Notes: generated by a model from the sequence alone, not told the origin. 64,000 bases of DNA from Splendidivirga corallicola (GCA_030442035.1 JAUJEA010000004.1:620001-684000); one strand, 5' to 3'; shown: positions 38,116 to 47,928, counted from the first letter of the stretch. Translations and numbers: made by a program.

Positions 38116-39273
38116 TTATAAGCGGATTCCGGCGTTGAAACCTATGAACATTTTAACACGATTTTTTCTGCCGATCTTATCATAGAAATCCCATGAAGGG
38201 GCGAAGCTATCACCAATGACCATGCCTTCTTCATTTTTAATACCGGATATGATCATATTAAAGCTTGGTCCGCCATAGAGAGCAAACTTATCGGTGAAGT
38301 TATGGGCAAAATTGAGCCTCAATGTATTGAGCATATTGAGTTCATCCGTCCAGGACTCATCCTCATTCACATGACGTGAAATCAAATCAGTATTAAGGTC
38401 CCAGTTCTGAGATAATCTAAAAAGACCACCAAAACCAATCCCAGGAGCCCAGAAGACCTTGTCCTGATCAGTTTTAAATCCAACTGTATAGATGACATAG
38501 AACTTCTCTACACCTGATTTAAAAGTGGCATTAGCATAGAACGTTTCATTACTTTCTATTTCAAATCTATGATAGCCGTTTTTATAATAATTGATAAGGC
38601 CAAAGCCAGCTCCTTTACCAACCGAATCCGCCACATTCACCAAACCAAGCTGGAATCCATTTATTTTACGTGTAAAATTGACCAATCCAATCTGTGATCC
38701 ACTGACTTCCTCGATAGCTACATTTACCAATCCTAGTTGAAGGCCTTGCATTCTGCCTACCGTCGTGTTAACAATACCGCTTGCCTGAAAGCCATGTACA
38801 TCCTTGGTGGATGTATTGACTAGTCCTGCCAATTGAGCACCAATAACCGGAGCGGTAGTTGCATTGATCAAACCGGCGACCTGTAAACCGTTGACAGGTC
38901 CTTTGTTAAAATTGGCAAGCCCCGCTGCTTGGAGACCGTTTAGATAACCAAAAGAAGAATTGGCCAGTCCTGCTACCTGGAGCCCTCTAATGTCTCCCTT
39001 CGATAGATTTGCTAAACCACCTAATTCAGCCCCTCTAACACCTGCTGACATGCCAACCAACATGTTTATTGAGAAGTTGTTAACCGTTTCACCAGCACTC
39101 ATCCCATTAGTTCCTAAAGGATGCAAAAAGGTCAATTGGGCCGGCATGGTTTTGACATGCTCACTTTTACCCTGAGCGTTTAGATCATTAGAAAGCGTTA
39201 TATTCCAAAGAAAGAGTGAAATCAATAAAATAAACCGTTTCGTTGTTGTCGTTTTTGTTCCTATCATTTTCAT
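38116..39273 (-). CDS. Secreted surface-repeat protein (LA_2272-like)
   Basis: About 385 residues from the ATG at 39273; the upstream ATG at 39315 would precede the signal peptide (MKMIGTKTTTTKRFILLISLFLWNITLSNDLNAQ). The centre consists of about ten repeats of 18-20 residues of the form 'GLQVAGLAN....GYLNGLQAAGLAN....', 'GFQLGLVNVA', which matches the LA_2272-type surface-repeat family and predicts a beta-solenoid. The C-terminal part is a beta-barrel-like domain ending 'GFNAGIRL'. It is co-directional with the TonB-dependent receptor 45 bp downstream, which suggests a shared role at the outer membrane. Confidence 0.8.
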   Translation of the reverse strand: MKMIGTKTTTTKRFILLISLFLWNITLSNDLNAQGKSEHVKTMPAQLTFLHPLGTNGMSAGETVNNFSINMLVGMSAGVRGAELGGLANLSKGDIRGLQVAGLANSSFGYLNGLQAAGLANFNKGPVNGLQVAGLINATTAPVIGAQLAGLVNTSTKDVHGFQASGIVNTTVGRMQGLQLGLVNVAIEEVSGSQIGLVNFTRKINGFQLGLVNVADSVGKGAGFGLINYYKNGYHRFEIESNETFYANATFKSGVEKFYVIYTVGFKTDQDKVFWAPGIGFGGLFRLSQNWDLNTDLISRHVNEDESWTDELNMLNTLRLNFAHNFTDKFALYGGPSFNMIISGIKNEEGMVIGDSFAPSWDFYDKIGRKNRVKMFIGFNAGIRL

Positions 39274-39386
39274 TTTTGATTGTCTTTTTGTTAAAATCCC
39301 TGCTAAGACAACCATGATTTATTTCACCCTTACTCTTGAAAATTTTTTTTGAAATTAATTTGAAAAGGAGGGTAGAGAGGATTGTA

Positions 39387-39680
39387 TATATTGTACCTAC
39401 GGCACAATTTCTCTTTTATTTAAATTGCTATAGACATTAAGCCTCTACAAGGCAATAATATCTTATAGTAGCGTTTACATTTCTCAGTTATATTCTCCAA
39501 CTGGCGCGAATGTTTTCATTCGTGTCTATCTAAGCTCGTAGTGATGCAAAAGGGTCTGTGACCCGGTTTATGAGTAAAAACATTTAATAGTTGAACAACG
39601 GTCTGAAAATGCAGAGATGCCATCGGCATCAAATGTTGGTAAAAACTTACGGTACCTAACCAGTCAGTCTCGTAGGGACG
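39387..39680. repeat. Hairpin-rich intergenic repeat, copy 1
   Basis: First copy of a unit of about 334 bp made of short palindromes: GCCTCTACAAGGC (39441, decayed here), CGAATGttttCATTCG (39507-39522), GGGTCtgtGACCC (about 39552), GATGCCATCGGCATC (39616-39630) and a 'tcgtaggga' hairpin. The distance from the CGAATG palindrome to the GATGCC palindrome is 109 bp, the same as in copy 2. Confidence 0.75.
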
Positions 39681-40023
39681 GTATATTGTACCTACGGCAC
39701 AAGTCCCATATTACTCAAATTGTCACCAACATTAAGCCTCTACGAGGCAACAATCTCCTATAAATCAGTTGACAACGTTTATCGATTGCTTATCAAAGAC
39801 CAAAATCCATCCAAATGGCACGAACTTTTTTGAACTGGCGCGAATGTTTTCATTCGTGTCTATCTAAGCTCGTAGTGATGCAGTAGGGTCCGTGACCCGG
39901 TCTTTAAGGAAGAACATTCAATGGTTTAATACCAGTTTAAAAATGTAGAGATGCCTTAGGCATCAAATGTTGGTAAAACTCTATAGCAACTGACTATCAG
40001 TCCCATAGGGACGATATATTGTA
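39681..40023. repeat. Hairpin-rich intergenic repeat, copy 2 (direct tandem of copy 1)
   Basis: Same unit shifted by 334 bp: perfect GCCTCTACGAGGC (39736-39748), CGAATGttttCATTCG (39841-39856), GGGTCcgtGACCC, and a variant GATGCCttaGGCATC (39950-39964) in which the loop changed but the arms still pair. That compensates for structure and argues that the hairpins matter. It ends in 'cccatagggacgatatattgta'. Confidence 0.78.
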
Positions 40024-40307
40024 GCTGTCGTTGTAGCTAGTTACCTTCATACGCCAATCTTTTTTTCTCGCCGCAGCTAACATGTATTTCATAGAGTCTC
40101 AAGGCTGGGGCTTTGCGAAGAATGAAAATTCTCATAGCCGTTAGCATATTCTGATTAATGAGCACCAAAATTTGAGCTCAACCACTAACCTAAAGGCTTT
40201 ATTGTAATCTTTTTACAAATCATTTACATCATTTTACAAATGTAATGGCGTATAAATCCGGTATGTCTGTAATCTTGATGTATTGTTTCATTAAAATCAA
40301 ATTTATT

Positions 40308-41327
40308 ATGCATTTCCTACATCTGACTTTGTTGTATTGTATTTTGACTGTCTTTTCCTCTGATCCGGCTTTGGAATATTCACCGTCATCTCCGACAAAG
40401 GTTTTGAAATCCTTCACAGCCAATCCGACCACAACAAATGATGTTGAATCTGTAGCAACCAACATCATTTTCCAATCAAAAGATGGCGGACAGACATGGC
40501 ATGACATCAGCCAGGGTTTGCCTGAAAATGAACAGCCTGAAGGTTTTTTTGCTGGAGAGTCAGATGTCTATTTACGTGTTAAAAATATAATGTATCGTAG
40601 TAAAAGTAATCTTAAAACTCCTGTTTGGGAAAAGGAGAATGTTCTTGATCCACGAAGTACTTCGATTGCTTTCAATCCTTCAGGAGTCCAGGCCTATAAT
40701 TATGAAGGGCAAATTTATCAAAAAATGCCCTCGACAGGAACCTGGTCGCCGATATATACAAATTTTAGAAAACAATTGGTGCGAACTATTTTTGAAACAT
40801 CTGATGGGACGGTATTCCTAGGTTGTGAAAACGGTCTTTACAAATCTGCCGACAGGGGACAAAGCTGGAAACTTGTCCTTAATGAAGGCTGGGTTATGGA
40901 TATAGTAGAGTCAGAAGGTGTTCTTATCGGGACAGGTCAAAAAGGCATCATGCGTTCGACCGACAATGGTGAACACTGGCAATGGGTAATCAGCGAGGGT
41001 GGTGTGGGTATAGCTGTTGAACGTATCGATAGTGGATTTGCTGCTATATCCTTCAGCACAAGAACCCAATCCAGAAGGATACGCATTTCATTGGATAGTG
41101 GAAAAACCTGGAAAGCCATTGATGAAGGACTTCAGCCTTCTTTGGGCATTTCATCTATCAAACAAATGGGCGAATATTTAATATGTGGTCATCCGGATGG
41201 TATATTCCGGTCATCTGACATGGGTAAAACTTGGAATATTGTTCATTCCGGTATTGATAAAAAGGTGTTTAAAATATATGCTTCCGGCAATATGTTGTAC
41301 GCTGTGCTGAGAGATTTAGGATGCTGA
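40308..41327 (+). CDS. Secreted BNR/sortilin-like protein flanked by repeats
   Basis: About 339 residues from the ATG at 40308 (MHFLHLTLLYCILTVFSS, signal-peptide-like); longer starts at 40245 or 40263 are possible. Repeats with the BNR/sortilin signature: 'FQSKDGGQTWHDI', 'YKSADRGQSWKLV', 'MRSTDNGEHWQWV', 'RISLDSGKTWKAI', 'FRSSDMGKTWNIV'. Five or more blades suggest a small beta-propeller, with no helical tail. It lies between copies 2 and 3 of the hairpin-rich repeat, all in the same direction. The C-terminus ends abruptly 'LRDLGC' without a sorting domain. Confidence 0.7.
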   Translation: MHFLHLTLLYCILTVFSSDPALEYSPSSPTKVLKSFTANPTTTNDVESVATNIIFQSKDGGQTWHDISQGLPENEQPEGFFAGESDVYLRVKNIMYRSKSNLKTPVWEKENVLDPRSTSIAFNPSGVQAYNYEGQIYQKMPSTGTWSPIYTNFRKQLVRTIFETSDGTVFLGCENGLYKSADRGQSWKLVLNEGWVMDIVESEGVLIGTGQKGIMRSTDNGEHWQWVISEGGVGIAVERIDSGFAAISFSTRTQSRRIRISLDSGKTWKAIDEGLQPSLGISSIKQMGEYLICGHPDGIFRSSDMGKTWNIVHSGIDKKVFKIYASGNMLYAVLRDLGC

Positions 41328-41536
41328 AAAATGATATTGAAGCTTTTTTGAATTCTAAAGATGTGATTCATGTGACATATTTTTATAGATAATCATAGAA
41401 AGAAATAATAGTCTCTAAAATTGTCGAAGGGCTTGTCATAAATTCTATTGAGATAAAATGGCTATCGAAATCAATTAAGTCAAATGTAAAAGCCAGGATC
41501 TGTATATCGTACAATTATACAGGCTAGAGTCCATAG

Positions 41537-41882
41537 GGCGGTATATTGTACCTACGGCACAAGTCCCACATTACTCAAATTGTCACCAACATTAAGCCTC
41601 TACGAGGCAGGCAACAATATCTCATAAATGAGTTGACAACATTTCTCGATTGCTTCTAAAAAACCAGAATCCATCGAGCTAGCGGGAATGCTTTTGAACT
41701 GGCGCGAATATTTTCATTCGTGTCCATCTAAGCTCGAGGTAACAAGGTAGGGTTTAGACCTGGTTTATGAGCAAGAACATTTGATAGTTGAACAGCGGTC
41801 TAAAAATGTAGAGATGCCATCGGCATCAAACATTGGTAAAAAGTCCGTGGTAGCCAACCAGTCAGTCCCGTAGGGACGATAC
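41537..41882. repeat. Hairpin-rich intergenic repeat, copy 3
   Basis: Third copy in the same orientation: GCCTCTACGAGGC (41596-41608), a decayed CGAATAttttCATTCG (41705-41720), perfect GATGCCATCGGCATC (41813-41827; 108 bp from the preceding palindrome) and GTCCCGTAGGGAC (41866-41878). The left edge repeats about 20 bp present at the right edge of copy 2, so the segment 40024-41536 with the sortilin-like gene looks inserted between units. Confidence 0.75.
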
Positions 41883-42165
41883 ATTTTCCCAGTACAAAAT
41901 TCTCTAAAAAAAGAAATTTTCTAAATATTTTACGCTTATCTGAGATCGAAATGAGTCTCTGTAAAACATGTCTTTTTTGGCTTCTTGTGAAATTCTGTAA
42001 AAGATTTTTATCAATACCAATCATCACCAAATCACAAATAAAAAATTGATTATCAGCTGATTGAAAGGTTTCAGGCAACAGCACAATTATAATCTCCGTC
42101 TCGTCATCACATGAGCAACCATTCAGGTTATGGTGACAAAGCTTCCGAAAAGGTACACGTGACAA
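41800..42165 (-). CDS. Possible small gene whose 3' end lies in repeat DNA
   Basis: 121 codons on the minus strand. About the first 94 residues ('FRKLCHHNLNGCSCDDETEIIIVLLPETF...ICDLVMIGIDKNLLQNFTRSQKRHVLQRLISISDKRKIF') look protein-like, with a helical basic segment. The last 27 codons are supplied by repeat copy 3, so the original C-terminus may have been lost. No family was recognised, and a chance ORF is possible. Confidence 0.3.
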   Translation of the reverse strand: MSRVPFRKLCHHNLNGCSCDDETEIIIVLLPETFQSADNQFFICDLVMIGIDKNLLQNFTRSQKRHVLQRLISISDKRKIFRKFLFLENFVLGKCIVPTGLTGWLPRTFYQCLMPMASLHF

Positions 42166-42244
42166 ATTTTCTTTGTTTACGGGTTACTTTCGGAAGAAAA
42201 ACTCCATTAACCCATGAACAATATTCAAACTAAAGGATACTGAA

Positions 42245-42364
42245 ATGAAATTGATCAAATTATTTGTGCTTATTATTATCATCATGGTTTTGTTTTTCAT
42301 TACACCAGCTGAAGCACATGAAATGTCTTCATCATCCATTTTTAATATACTTCCAATCAATTAA
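42245..42364 (+). CDS. Possible small secreted peptide
   Basis: 39 residues: MKLIKLFVLIIIIMVLFFIT, then PAEAHEMSSSSIFNILPIN. The positively charged start, long hydrophobic core and 'PAEA-H' cleavage-like site make a textbook signal peptide, which would leave a tiny mature peptide of about 15 residues. It lies alone in the gap between repeat copy 3 and the next gene. It could equally be a short membrane peptide or chance. Confidence 0.4.
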   Translation: MKLIKLFVLIIIIMVLFFITPAEAHEMSSSSIFNILPIN

Positions 42365-42678
42365 AGTATATATGCACAAAACAATCATAATATTCTTTTA
42401 ATCAGCTTGTTATAATTCCCTTTTCCTTTGATAAAAAACGTTCCTAACCCTTAACCCTAATTTTTCTTAACCTATATCCGGATTCTGAGTACCCATTCCA
42501 TATTTTTTTCTCAGATCTCTGTTGCGATCATACTTGCATGTCTAAAAGACTTGCAGGTATGATCCGGAACATATAATTCTTTACTTCATATCACATGTAG
42601 TAATTCAATGGCTACTATTAATATTTATGTAGGGTAGATTTTATATCTTTAGCCGAAATTCTATACTTGAAAAACACT

Positions 42679-42819
42679 ATGAGCAAACACACTGGAATTA
42701 CCCATTTTTCTGAATTGAGAGAATCCTTGTGCTATAACCTGCAAAAAACACATAGGAACAACAGAGAAGAAACAGGTGAACAGGGAACCTCAGGGCCTGA
42801 TTTTTGTTCGATTGTTTAG
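42679..42819 (+). CDS. Possible small ORF, 46 codons
   Basis: 'MSKHTGITHFSELRESLCYN...' to '...GTSGPDFCSIV'. Hydrophilic, no recognised family. It follows an AT-rich 'ttttatatctttag' stretch that could be a promoter. Coding character is only moderate, so it may not be real. Confidence 0.3.
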   Translation: MSKHTGITHFSELRESLCYNLQKTHRNNREETGEQGTSGPDFCSIV

Positions 42820-42919
42820 GTAATGTTTTGCTGATAAAATAATCAATCAATTTCAAAGTTATAATTAAAGATTTTACATCGGGTAGGTGAATAGGTACTT
42901 GACAGATCAGGCGAAATTT

Positions 42920-43927
42920 ATGGGTTGGAGAGTAATCATGAGCATTTTAATGTTGATTGGTCTTACCTGCTATGCCAATGCACAGCAGCAGAATCCTGGT
43001 TTTCAACCTGATGGACCTAAAATCAAAAGAAGTTTTCTACGGAAAGTAATGACCAATTTTTCATTGACACTTACCACGGGTTATGGAAGAACGCTCTACA
43101 AACACGATTTACCGGGATTTTCTCTAATTGAAAAAGGAGGACAGCTTTATATTACCAATGAAAGCGCTGTCAGCGGATCAGTTCAGGCCTATCAGAATTG
43201 GCTCAATGCACCGGTTAGCCAGACTATCACCCTTGGCCCTCAGGATCAGGTGGTAGGTACTGATTCGGTTTCATTGGCTTTCAGAGGCAGTGGTGGCAAT
43301 ATTCCGTTGAACTTCATGATCCATTACAATATTGGCAATGTCAGATTAGGAGCTGGTGCCACATTTGACCTGCATTCGGTTAAAAAGTTACGCCCCAGCT
43401 TTTCCAAGGATTTGGGATTTTATGAGACCAATTTAAAAAGCTCTTTATTGAAACGTTATTATATCATGGGCGGATATACATTTTTGGTATACCGCAATTT
43501 TTCTCATGCCGCAGAAATTAAGTTTGGTACAGTTAACTATGGTAATAACTTTAGCGGAATAAGTGGAAAGGGGCCCTTTGTAGATATTGGTGTTTCTATC
43601 GAAAGACATTTATCCGAATATTTCCGAGTGATTTTAAAACCTTCAGTTGAATTTAAAGGCTTCAAAGTGACCTTGCCTGATAATGGTTTTGAGATAAAAC
43701 ATAAATCTCCAACCTCATTTATGCAATTCGGTGTGAGCTATAACATACCCGAATTACCCAGGTGTCCGATCAAGGCGTGTCATATACAGATAAATCACGT
43801 ACATGGGGGGAAAGAATATAGAAGCAGGAGGCATCCTATATACAAAAAACAAAACCCGAAATACGGTGAAAATTACCCCAAGCTCCTGAAATACACCGGT
43901 AAAAACAAGCGTAAATTACACTACTAA
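42920..43927 (+). CDS. Outer membrane protein, unknown function
   Basis: About 335 residues from the ATG at 42920 (MGWRVIMSILMLIGLTCYANAQ, a good signal peptide); an in-frame GTG at 42887 adds 11 residues and is less likely. The mature part has alternating strands rich in G, Y and F ('SLTLTTGYGRTLYKHDL', 'RLGAGATFDLHSV', 'HAAEIKFGTVNYG', 'FVDIGVSIERHLSEYFRVILKPSVEFKGF') and a basic C-terminal tail (KTGKNKRKLHY-like). It is probably a barrel or periplasmic-face outer-membrane protein. It is followed by a terminator-like hairpin before gyrA. Confidence 0.7.
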   Translation: MGWRVIMSILMLIGLTCYANAQQQNPGFQPDGPKIKRSFLRKVMTNFSLTLTTGYGRTLYKHDLPGFSLIEKGGQLYITNESAVSGSVQAYQNWLNAPVSQTITLGPQDQVVGTDSVSLAFRGSGGNIPLNFMIHYNIGNVRLGAGATFDLHSVKKLRPSFSKDLGFYETNLKSSLLKRYYIMGGYTFLVYRNFSHAAEIKFGTVNYGNNFSGISGKGPFVDIGVSIERHLSEYFRVILKPSVEFKGFKVTLPDNGFEIKHKSPTSFMQFGVSYNIPELPRCPIKACHIQINHVHGGKEYRSRRHPIYKKQNPKYGENYPKLLKYTGKNKRKLHY

Positions 43928-44025
43928 TCTTCTCGACATTTCTTTTAATCTTTGGAACCATTGCAAATGGATGATTCCTTGAAGAAAATCATCAAAATCT
44001 ACCTATTTCATGATTTACAAAAATC

Positions 44026-44055
44026 GGCCTTTAGGGGCGTTTTAGGCCCTTTTTT
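44026..44055 (+). terminator. Probable terminator before gyrA
   Basis: GGCCT (44026-44030) pairs with AGGCC (44044-44048), followed by cTTTTTT. The stem is short (5 bp) with a 13-nt loop. It lies about 100 nt after the stop codon at 43927. Confidence 0.45.
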
Positions 44056-44087
44056 CGCGTACTTTTTTTGTGTGGTCACCGACTGTG

Positions 44088-44115
44088 TTGAATTTCATTT
44101 TTTTGTGTAAATTGC
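44088..44115 (+). promoter_or_regulatory. Possible gyrA promoter
   Basis: TTG at 44088-44090 and TAAATTG at 44108-44114, 17 bp apart, resemble the Bacteroidota -33 (TTTG) and -7 (TAnnTTTG) boxes. The start codon is at 44150. Both boxes are imperfect. Confidence 0.35.
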
Positions 44116-44149
44116 GGCTTAATTTTTAACTAAATATTTAATATTTTTT

Positions 44150-46663
44150 ATGGCGGAAGGCGAAAAGGAAAATATTATCCCTATTAATATTGAGGATGAA
44201 ATGCGGGGGGCATACATTGATTATTCAATGTCCGTAATTGTGTCCCGAGCCCTACCAGATGTGAGAGACGGATTGAAACCAGTACACCGACGGGTTTTAT
44301 TTGGAATGCAGGAACTGGGGGTTGCCTATAACAAAGCATATAAAAAATCAGCAAGGATCGTAGGAGAGGTGCTGGGTAAGTATCACCCACATGGTGATGC
44401 TTCCGTTTATGACACCATGGTGAGAATGGCCCAGGAGTGGTCGTTGAGGTACCCGTTGGTAGATGGTCAGGGGAACTTTGGCTCTATCGATGGAGATTCG
44501 CCCGCAGCGATGCGTTATACCGAAGCAAGATTAAAAAGAGTATCCGATGAGCTCTTAACAGATCTCAATAAAGATACGGTTGATTTCCAACCAAACTTTG
44601 ACGACTCCCTTAAGGAACCAACCGTTTTACCGGCAAAGTTGCCGAATCTCCTGTTGAATGGTTCTTCCGGAATTGCGGTAGGAATGGCCACCAACATGGC
44701 ACCTCATAATTTGAGTGAAGTGGTGGATGGCATTTGTGCTTACATTGACAACAACGATATCACCATTGAGGAGCTTATGGAGCACATTACGGCTCCGGAT
44801 TTTCCAACCGGGGGTATTATATATGGATACCAGGGAGTAAAAGCCGCCTTTGAAACCGGAAGAGGAAGAGTGGTGATGCGAGCCAAAGCCAACTTTGAAA
44901 CCACCAAATCCGGTAAGGAACAGATCATTGTTACCGAGATCCCTTATATGGTCAACAAGGCCAGCATGATTGAAAAGACCGCTCAGTTGGTCAATGAGAA
45001 GAAAATAGAAGGCATTTCAGATATCCGGGATGAATCAGACAGGCAGGGTTTGCGTGTGGTATATGATTTGAAGAAGGATGCAATACCAAATGTTGTTTTG
45101 AACAACCTGTATAAATACACCCAGCTGCAGTCTTCATTTGGTGTCAACAATGTAGCACTGGTGAAAGGTCGTCCAAGAACCTTGAATCTTCATGACCTGA
45201 TCAAGCATTACGTGGATCATCGGCATGAAGTGGTTGTACGCAGAACAGAATTTGAACTCAAAGAAGCTGAGCGTAGAGCGCATATCCTGGAAGGTTACCT
45301 GATCGCGCTGGACAATTTGGATGAAGTGATCAATTTGATCAGATCCTCCAGAGATCCTGAAATTGCCAAAGATGGTTTGATTGAGAAATTCAAACTTTCT
45401 GAAATTCAAGCCAAAGCGATCCTGGAGATGCGATTGCAGCGTTTGACAGGTCTTGAGCGGGAGAAAATACAGCAGGAGTATAAAGAGATCATGGAACTCA
45501 TTGAAAAACTCAAAGAGATCCTGGAGAAGGAAGAGTTAAGAATGCAGATCATCAAAGATGAGTTGATCGAGGTGAAAGATCGCTATGGTGATGAAAGAAG
45601 AACCGAGATAGAGCATAGTGCCGATGATTTCACGGTGGAGGATATGATCCCCAATGAAGAAATGGTCATTACCATTTCCCATGCAGGTTATATCAAAAGA
45701 ACACCTTTGGCAGAATACAGAACACAGGGCAGAGGAGGTGTTGGATCCAAGGGGGCAGGTTCTAAGGACGATGATTTTACTGAGCACTTGTTTGTAGCAC
45801 ATACGCATAATTATCTGCTCATATTTACACAATTAGGAAAAGTATTTTGGAAGAAGGTCTGGGCATTGCCTGAGGGAAGTAAAACTTCCAAAGGCCGCGC
45901 TATCCAAAATTTGATCAATATTGAGCAAGAAGACAAGGTTCGGGCGGTTATCAACGTTCAGAATTTAACAGACGAAGATTATATCAATAACAATTATCTC
46001 GTCATGTGCACCATGAAGGGCACCATTAAGAAGACCTCATTGGAAGCTTATTCCAGACCAAGACAAAATGGGATCAACGCCATTACCATTAATGAGGGAG
46101 ATAAATTGCTTGATGTGAATCTTACCAATGGCAATAATCACATTGTGATTGCCTTGAATTCCGGAAGAGCCATCCATTTCCATGAAACCGATGTTAGGCC
46201 CATGGGAAGAACTGCTGCCGGAGTGCGTGGCATTAAGCTTGATGAAGCCACTGAGAATGTGGTCGGTATGGTCTGTGTGAACAGATTGGACTCAAATTTG
46301 CTCGTTGTATCAGAAAATGGTTACGGTAAAAGGTCCAACATTGATGAGTACAGAATAACGAAAAGAGGCGGAAAAGGTGTAAAGACTATAAATATTACCG
46401 AAAAAACCGGTAATTTAGTAGCTATCAAAGAAGTTGTGGATACTGATGACCTGATGATCATCAATAAGTCAGGTATCACCATTCGATTGGAAGTGGCTAA
46501 TTTACGGGTAATGGGAAGAGCTACGCAAGGCGTTAAATTAATTCGACTCAATGATGACGATCGGATTTCTTCTGTAGAGAAAATTGAGAAGATAGAAAAT
46601 GCCGAGCTCGAGGGTGAAGATCAGGAAAATACTGATGATAGCAATGAATCAACCAAAGAATAG
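44150..46663 (+). CDS. gyrA: DNA gyrase subunit A
   Basis: 837 residues. The N-terminal breakage-reunion domain is complete: '[20 protein letters not shown]', the active-site Tyr123 in [10 protein letters not shown], and the quinolone-resistance region '[24 protein letters not shown]'. The residue equivalent to E. coli Ser83 is Ala84 here. The C-terminal domain shows the GyrA box ([11 protein letters not shown], expected QRRGGKG type) and beta-pinwheel repeats, ending in an acidic tail ([19 protein letters not shown]). The enzyme introduces negative supercoils with GyrB using ATP. It stands in front of a TPR gene with 33 nt between them, so the two may be co-transcribed. Confidence 0.97.
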   Translation: MAEGEKENIIPINIEDEMRGAYIDYSMSVIVSRALPDVRDGLKPVHRRVLFGMQELGVAYNKAYKKSARIVGEVLGKYHPHGDASVYDTMVRMAQEWSLRYPLVDGQGNFGSIDGDSPAAMRYTEARLKRVSDELLTDLNKDTVDFQPNFDDSLKEPTVLPAKLPNLLLNGSSGIAVGMATNMAPHNLSEVVDGICAYIDNNDITIEELMEHITAPDFPTGGIIYGYQGVKAAFETGRGRVVMRAKANFETTKSGKEQIIVTEIPYMVNKASMIEKTAQLVNEKKIEGISDIRDESDRQGLRVVYDLKKDAIPNVVLNNLYKYTQLQSSFGVNNVALVKGRPRTLNLHDLIKHYVDHRHEVVVRRTEFELKEAERRAHILEGYLIALDNLDEVINLIRSSRDPEIAKDGLIEKFKLSEIQAKAILEMRLQRLTGLEREKIQQEYKEIMELIEKLKEILEKEELRMQIIKDELIEVKDRYGDERRTEIEHSADDFTVEDMIPNEEMVITISHAGYIKRTPLAEYRTQGRGGVGSKGAGSKDDDFTEHLFVAHTHNYLLIFTQLGKVFWKKVWALPEGSKTSKGRAIQNLINIEQEDKVRAVINVQNLTDEDYINNNYLVMCTMKGTIKKTSLEAYSRPRQNGINAITINEGDKLLDVNLTNGNNHIVIALNSGRAIHFHETDVRPMGRTAAGVRGIKLDEATENVVGMVCVNRLDSNLLVVSENGYGKRSNIDEYRITKRGGKGVKTINITEKTGNLVAIKEVVDTDDLMIINKSGITIRLEVANLRVMGRATQGVKLIRLNDDDRISSVEKIEKIENAELEGEDQENTDDSNESTKE

Positions 46664-46696
46664 ACTAACCAAATTATTAACCGAATGAATATGATC

Positions 46697-47863
46697 ATGA
46701 AGAAAGTAAGTTTTTTATTAATAGCGAGCTTTATGATTACGGTTGGGTTTGCACAGAATTCCAACGTAACAAAAGCCAACACGGCGCTTTCTAAGGGTGA
46801 ATTGGATAAAGCAAAAGAATATATAGATGCAGCGACCGTTCACGAGAAAACTAAAGAGAAAGGAAAAACCTGGTACATAAGAGGACAGATCTATGAAGCT
46901 ATCGTGACTTCAGAAGATGCTGCCGTACAAGGATTATCAGCGGATGCGCTTGATCAAACAGTAGAAGCCTATAACAAAACGCTGGAAATTGAAAAGGAAA
47001 ATACCACCTACCATATTTTCGCCGGCCAGAAGCTGGATGGTTTATGGGGTCAATTCCTGAACTCCGGAGCCGAAAAATATCAGGCTGACGATTATGCAGG
47101 TGCACTGGCTGAATTTGATAAATCTATTTCAATCAAGCCAAAAGATACTACTGCTTATATCTACGCAGCCATCACGGCTCAAAGCCATAAAGATTATGAC
47201 CTGGCTAAGGATCACTATAGAACATTACTCAGTCTGGGTTATTCCAATCCCGATGTATACAAGAGCCTGATCTTTTTCCAAAGATCACATTATAAGGACA
47301 ATCTTAAGGCCCTTGAGGTATTGAAGGAAGCAAGAGAAAAATATCCTGATGACAAGGATCTGATGAAGGAAGAGATCAATTTGCTCATCCTGACAGAGCA
47401 AGTAGAAGAGGCCAAAGAGAAATTGGAGATTGCTATTGAGCAAGAGCCCAATAACTCCAATCTACGCTATAATCTTGCCTTTTTGTATGATCAGGTAGGT
47501 GAGCAGGAAAAATCCTTGCAAAGCTACTTAAAAGCAATTGAGATTGATCCTAACTACTTTGATGCCAACTACAATGTAGCGGTAATCAAATTCAATGTAG
47601 CCGTAGAAACATTAAAAGAAGCCAACAACATGGACCTGGCTACTTACAGAAAGGAAGGAAAACAAGTAGAAGCTAAGGCAGGCGAATTGTTTAAGGAGGC
47701 TGTTCCTTATTTCGAAAAAGCCCATGAAATTAAGCCGGAAGATATCAGTGTGTTGGAGAACTTAGAGATCATCTATAAGCAATTGAAGATGTTTGACAAA
47801 GTAGAGGCAGTTCAGTCAAAAATCACTGCTTTGGGTGGAGGCTCTGAAGAAGGCGGAGATTAA
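46697..47863 (+). CDS. Exported tetratricopeptide-repeat protein
   Basis: About 388 residues. The ATG at 46697 gives the cleanest signal peptide (MKKVSFLLIASFMITVGFAQN); ATGs at 46685 and 46691 are alternatives. Repeated TPR helix pairs follow: 'NTALSKGELDKAKEYIDAA', 'YAGALAEFDKSISIKPKDTTAYIYAAI', 'LEIAIEQEPNNSNLRYNLAFLYDQVGEQEKSLQSYLKAIEIDPNYFDANYNVAVI', 'AVPYFEKAHEIKPEDISVLENLEIIY'. It would be a periplasmic scaffold for protein complexes. It shares the direction and short spacing of gyrA but has no obvious link to topology. A strong terminator follows. Confidence 0.85.
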   Translation: MKKVSFLLIASFMITVGFAQNSNVTKANTALSKGELDKAKEYIDAATVHEKTKEKGKTWYIRGQIYEAIVTSEDAAVQGLSADALDQTVEAYNKTLEIEKENTTYHIFAGQKLDGLWGQFLNSGAEKYQADDYAGALAEFDKSISIKPKDTTAYIYAAITAQSHKDYDLAKDHYRTLLSLGYSNPDVYKSLIFFQRSHYKDNLKALEVLKEAREKYPDDKDLMKEEINLLILTEQVEEAKEKLEIAIEQEPNNSNLRYNLAFLYDQVGEQEKSLQSYLKAIEIDPNYFDANYNVAVIKFNVAVETLKEANNMDLATYRKEGKQVEAKAGELFKEAVPYFEKAHEIKPEDISVLENLEIIYKQLKMFDKVEAVQSKITALGGGSEEGGD

Positions 47864-47892
47864 TTCGTATTAATTAAACTGAATATAGATAG

Positions 47893-47924
47893 AGAGAGTG
47901 ATGGTCAATCACTCTCTTTTTTTT
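47893..47924 (+). terminator. Strong intrinsic terminator of the gyrA-TPR unit
   Basis: Ten-bp arms at 47893-47902 and 47908-47917 enclose a 5-nt loop and are followed by an uninterrupted run of eight T (47917-47924). It ends only 4 nt before the ATG of the next gene (47929). Confidence 0.93.
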
Positions 47925-47928
47925 GACC

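Noticed and set aside
39387..41882. CRISPR array
   Set aside because: Repeat units are about 334 bp, of composite palindromes, with no short repeats and unique spacers; no cas genes nearby.
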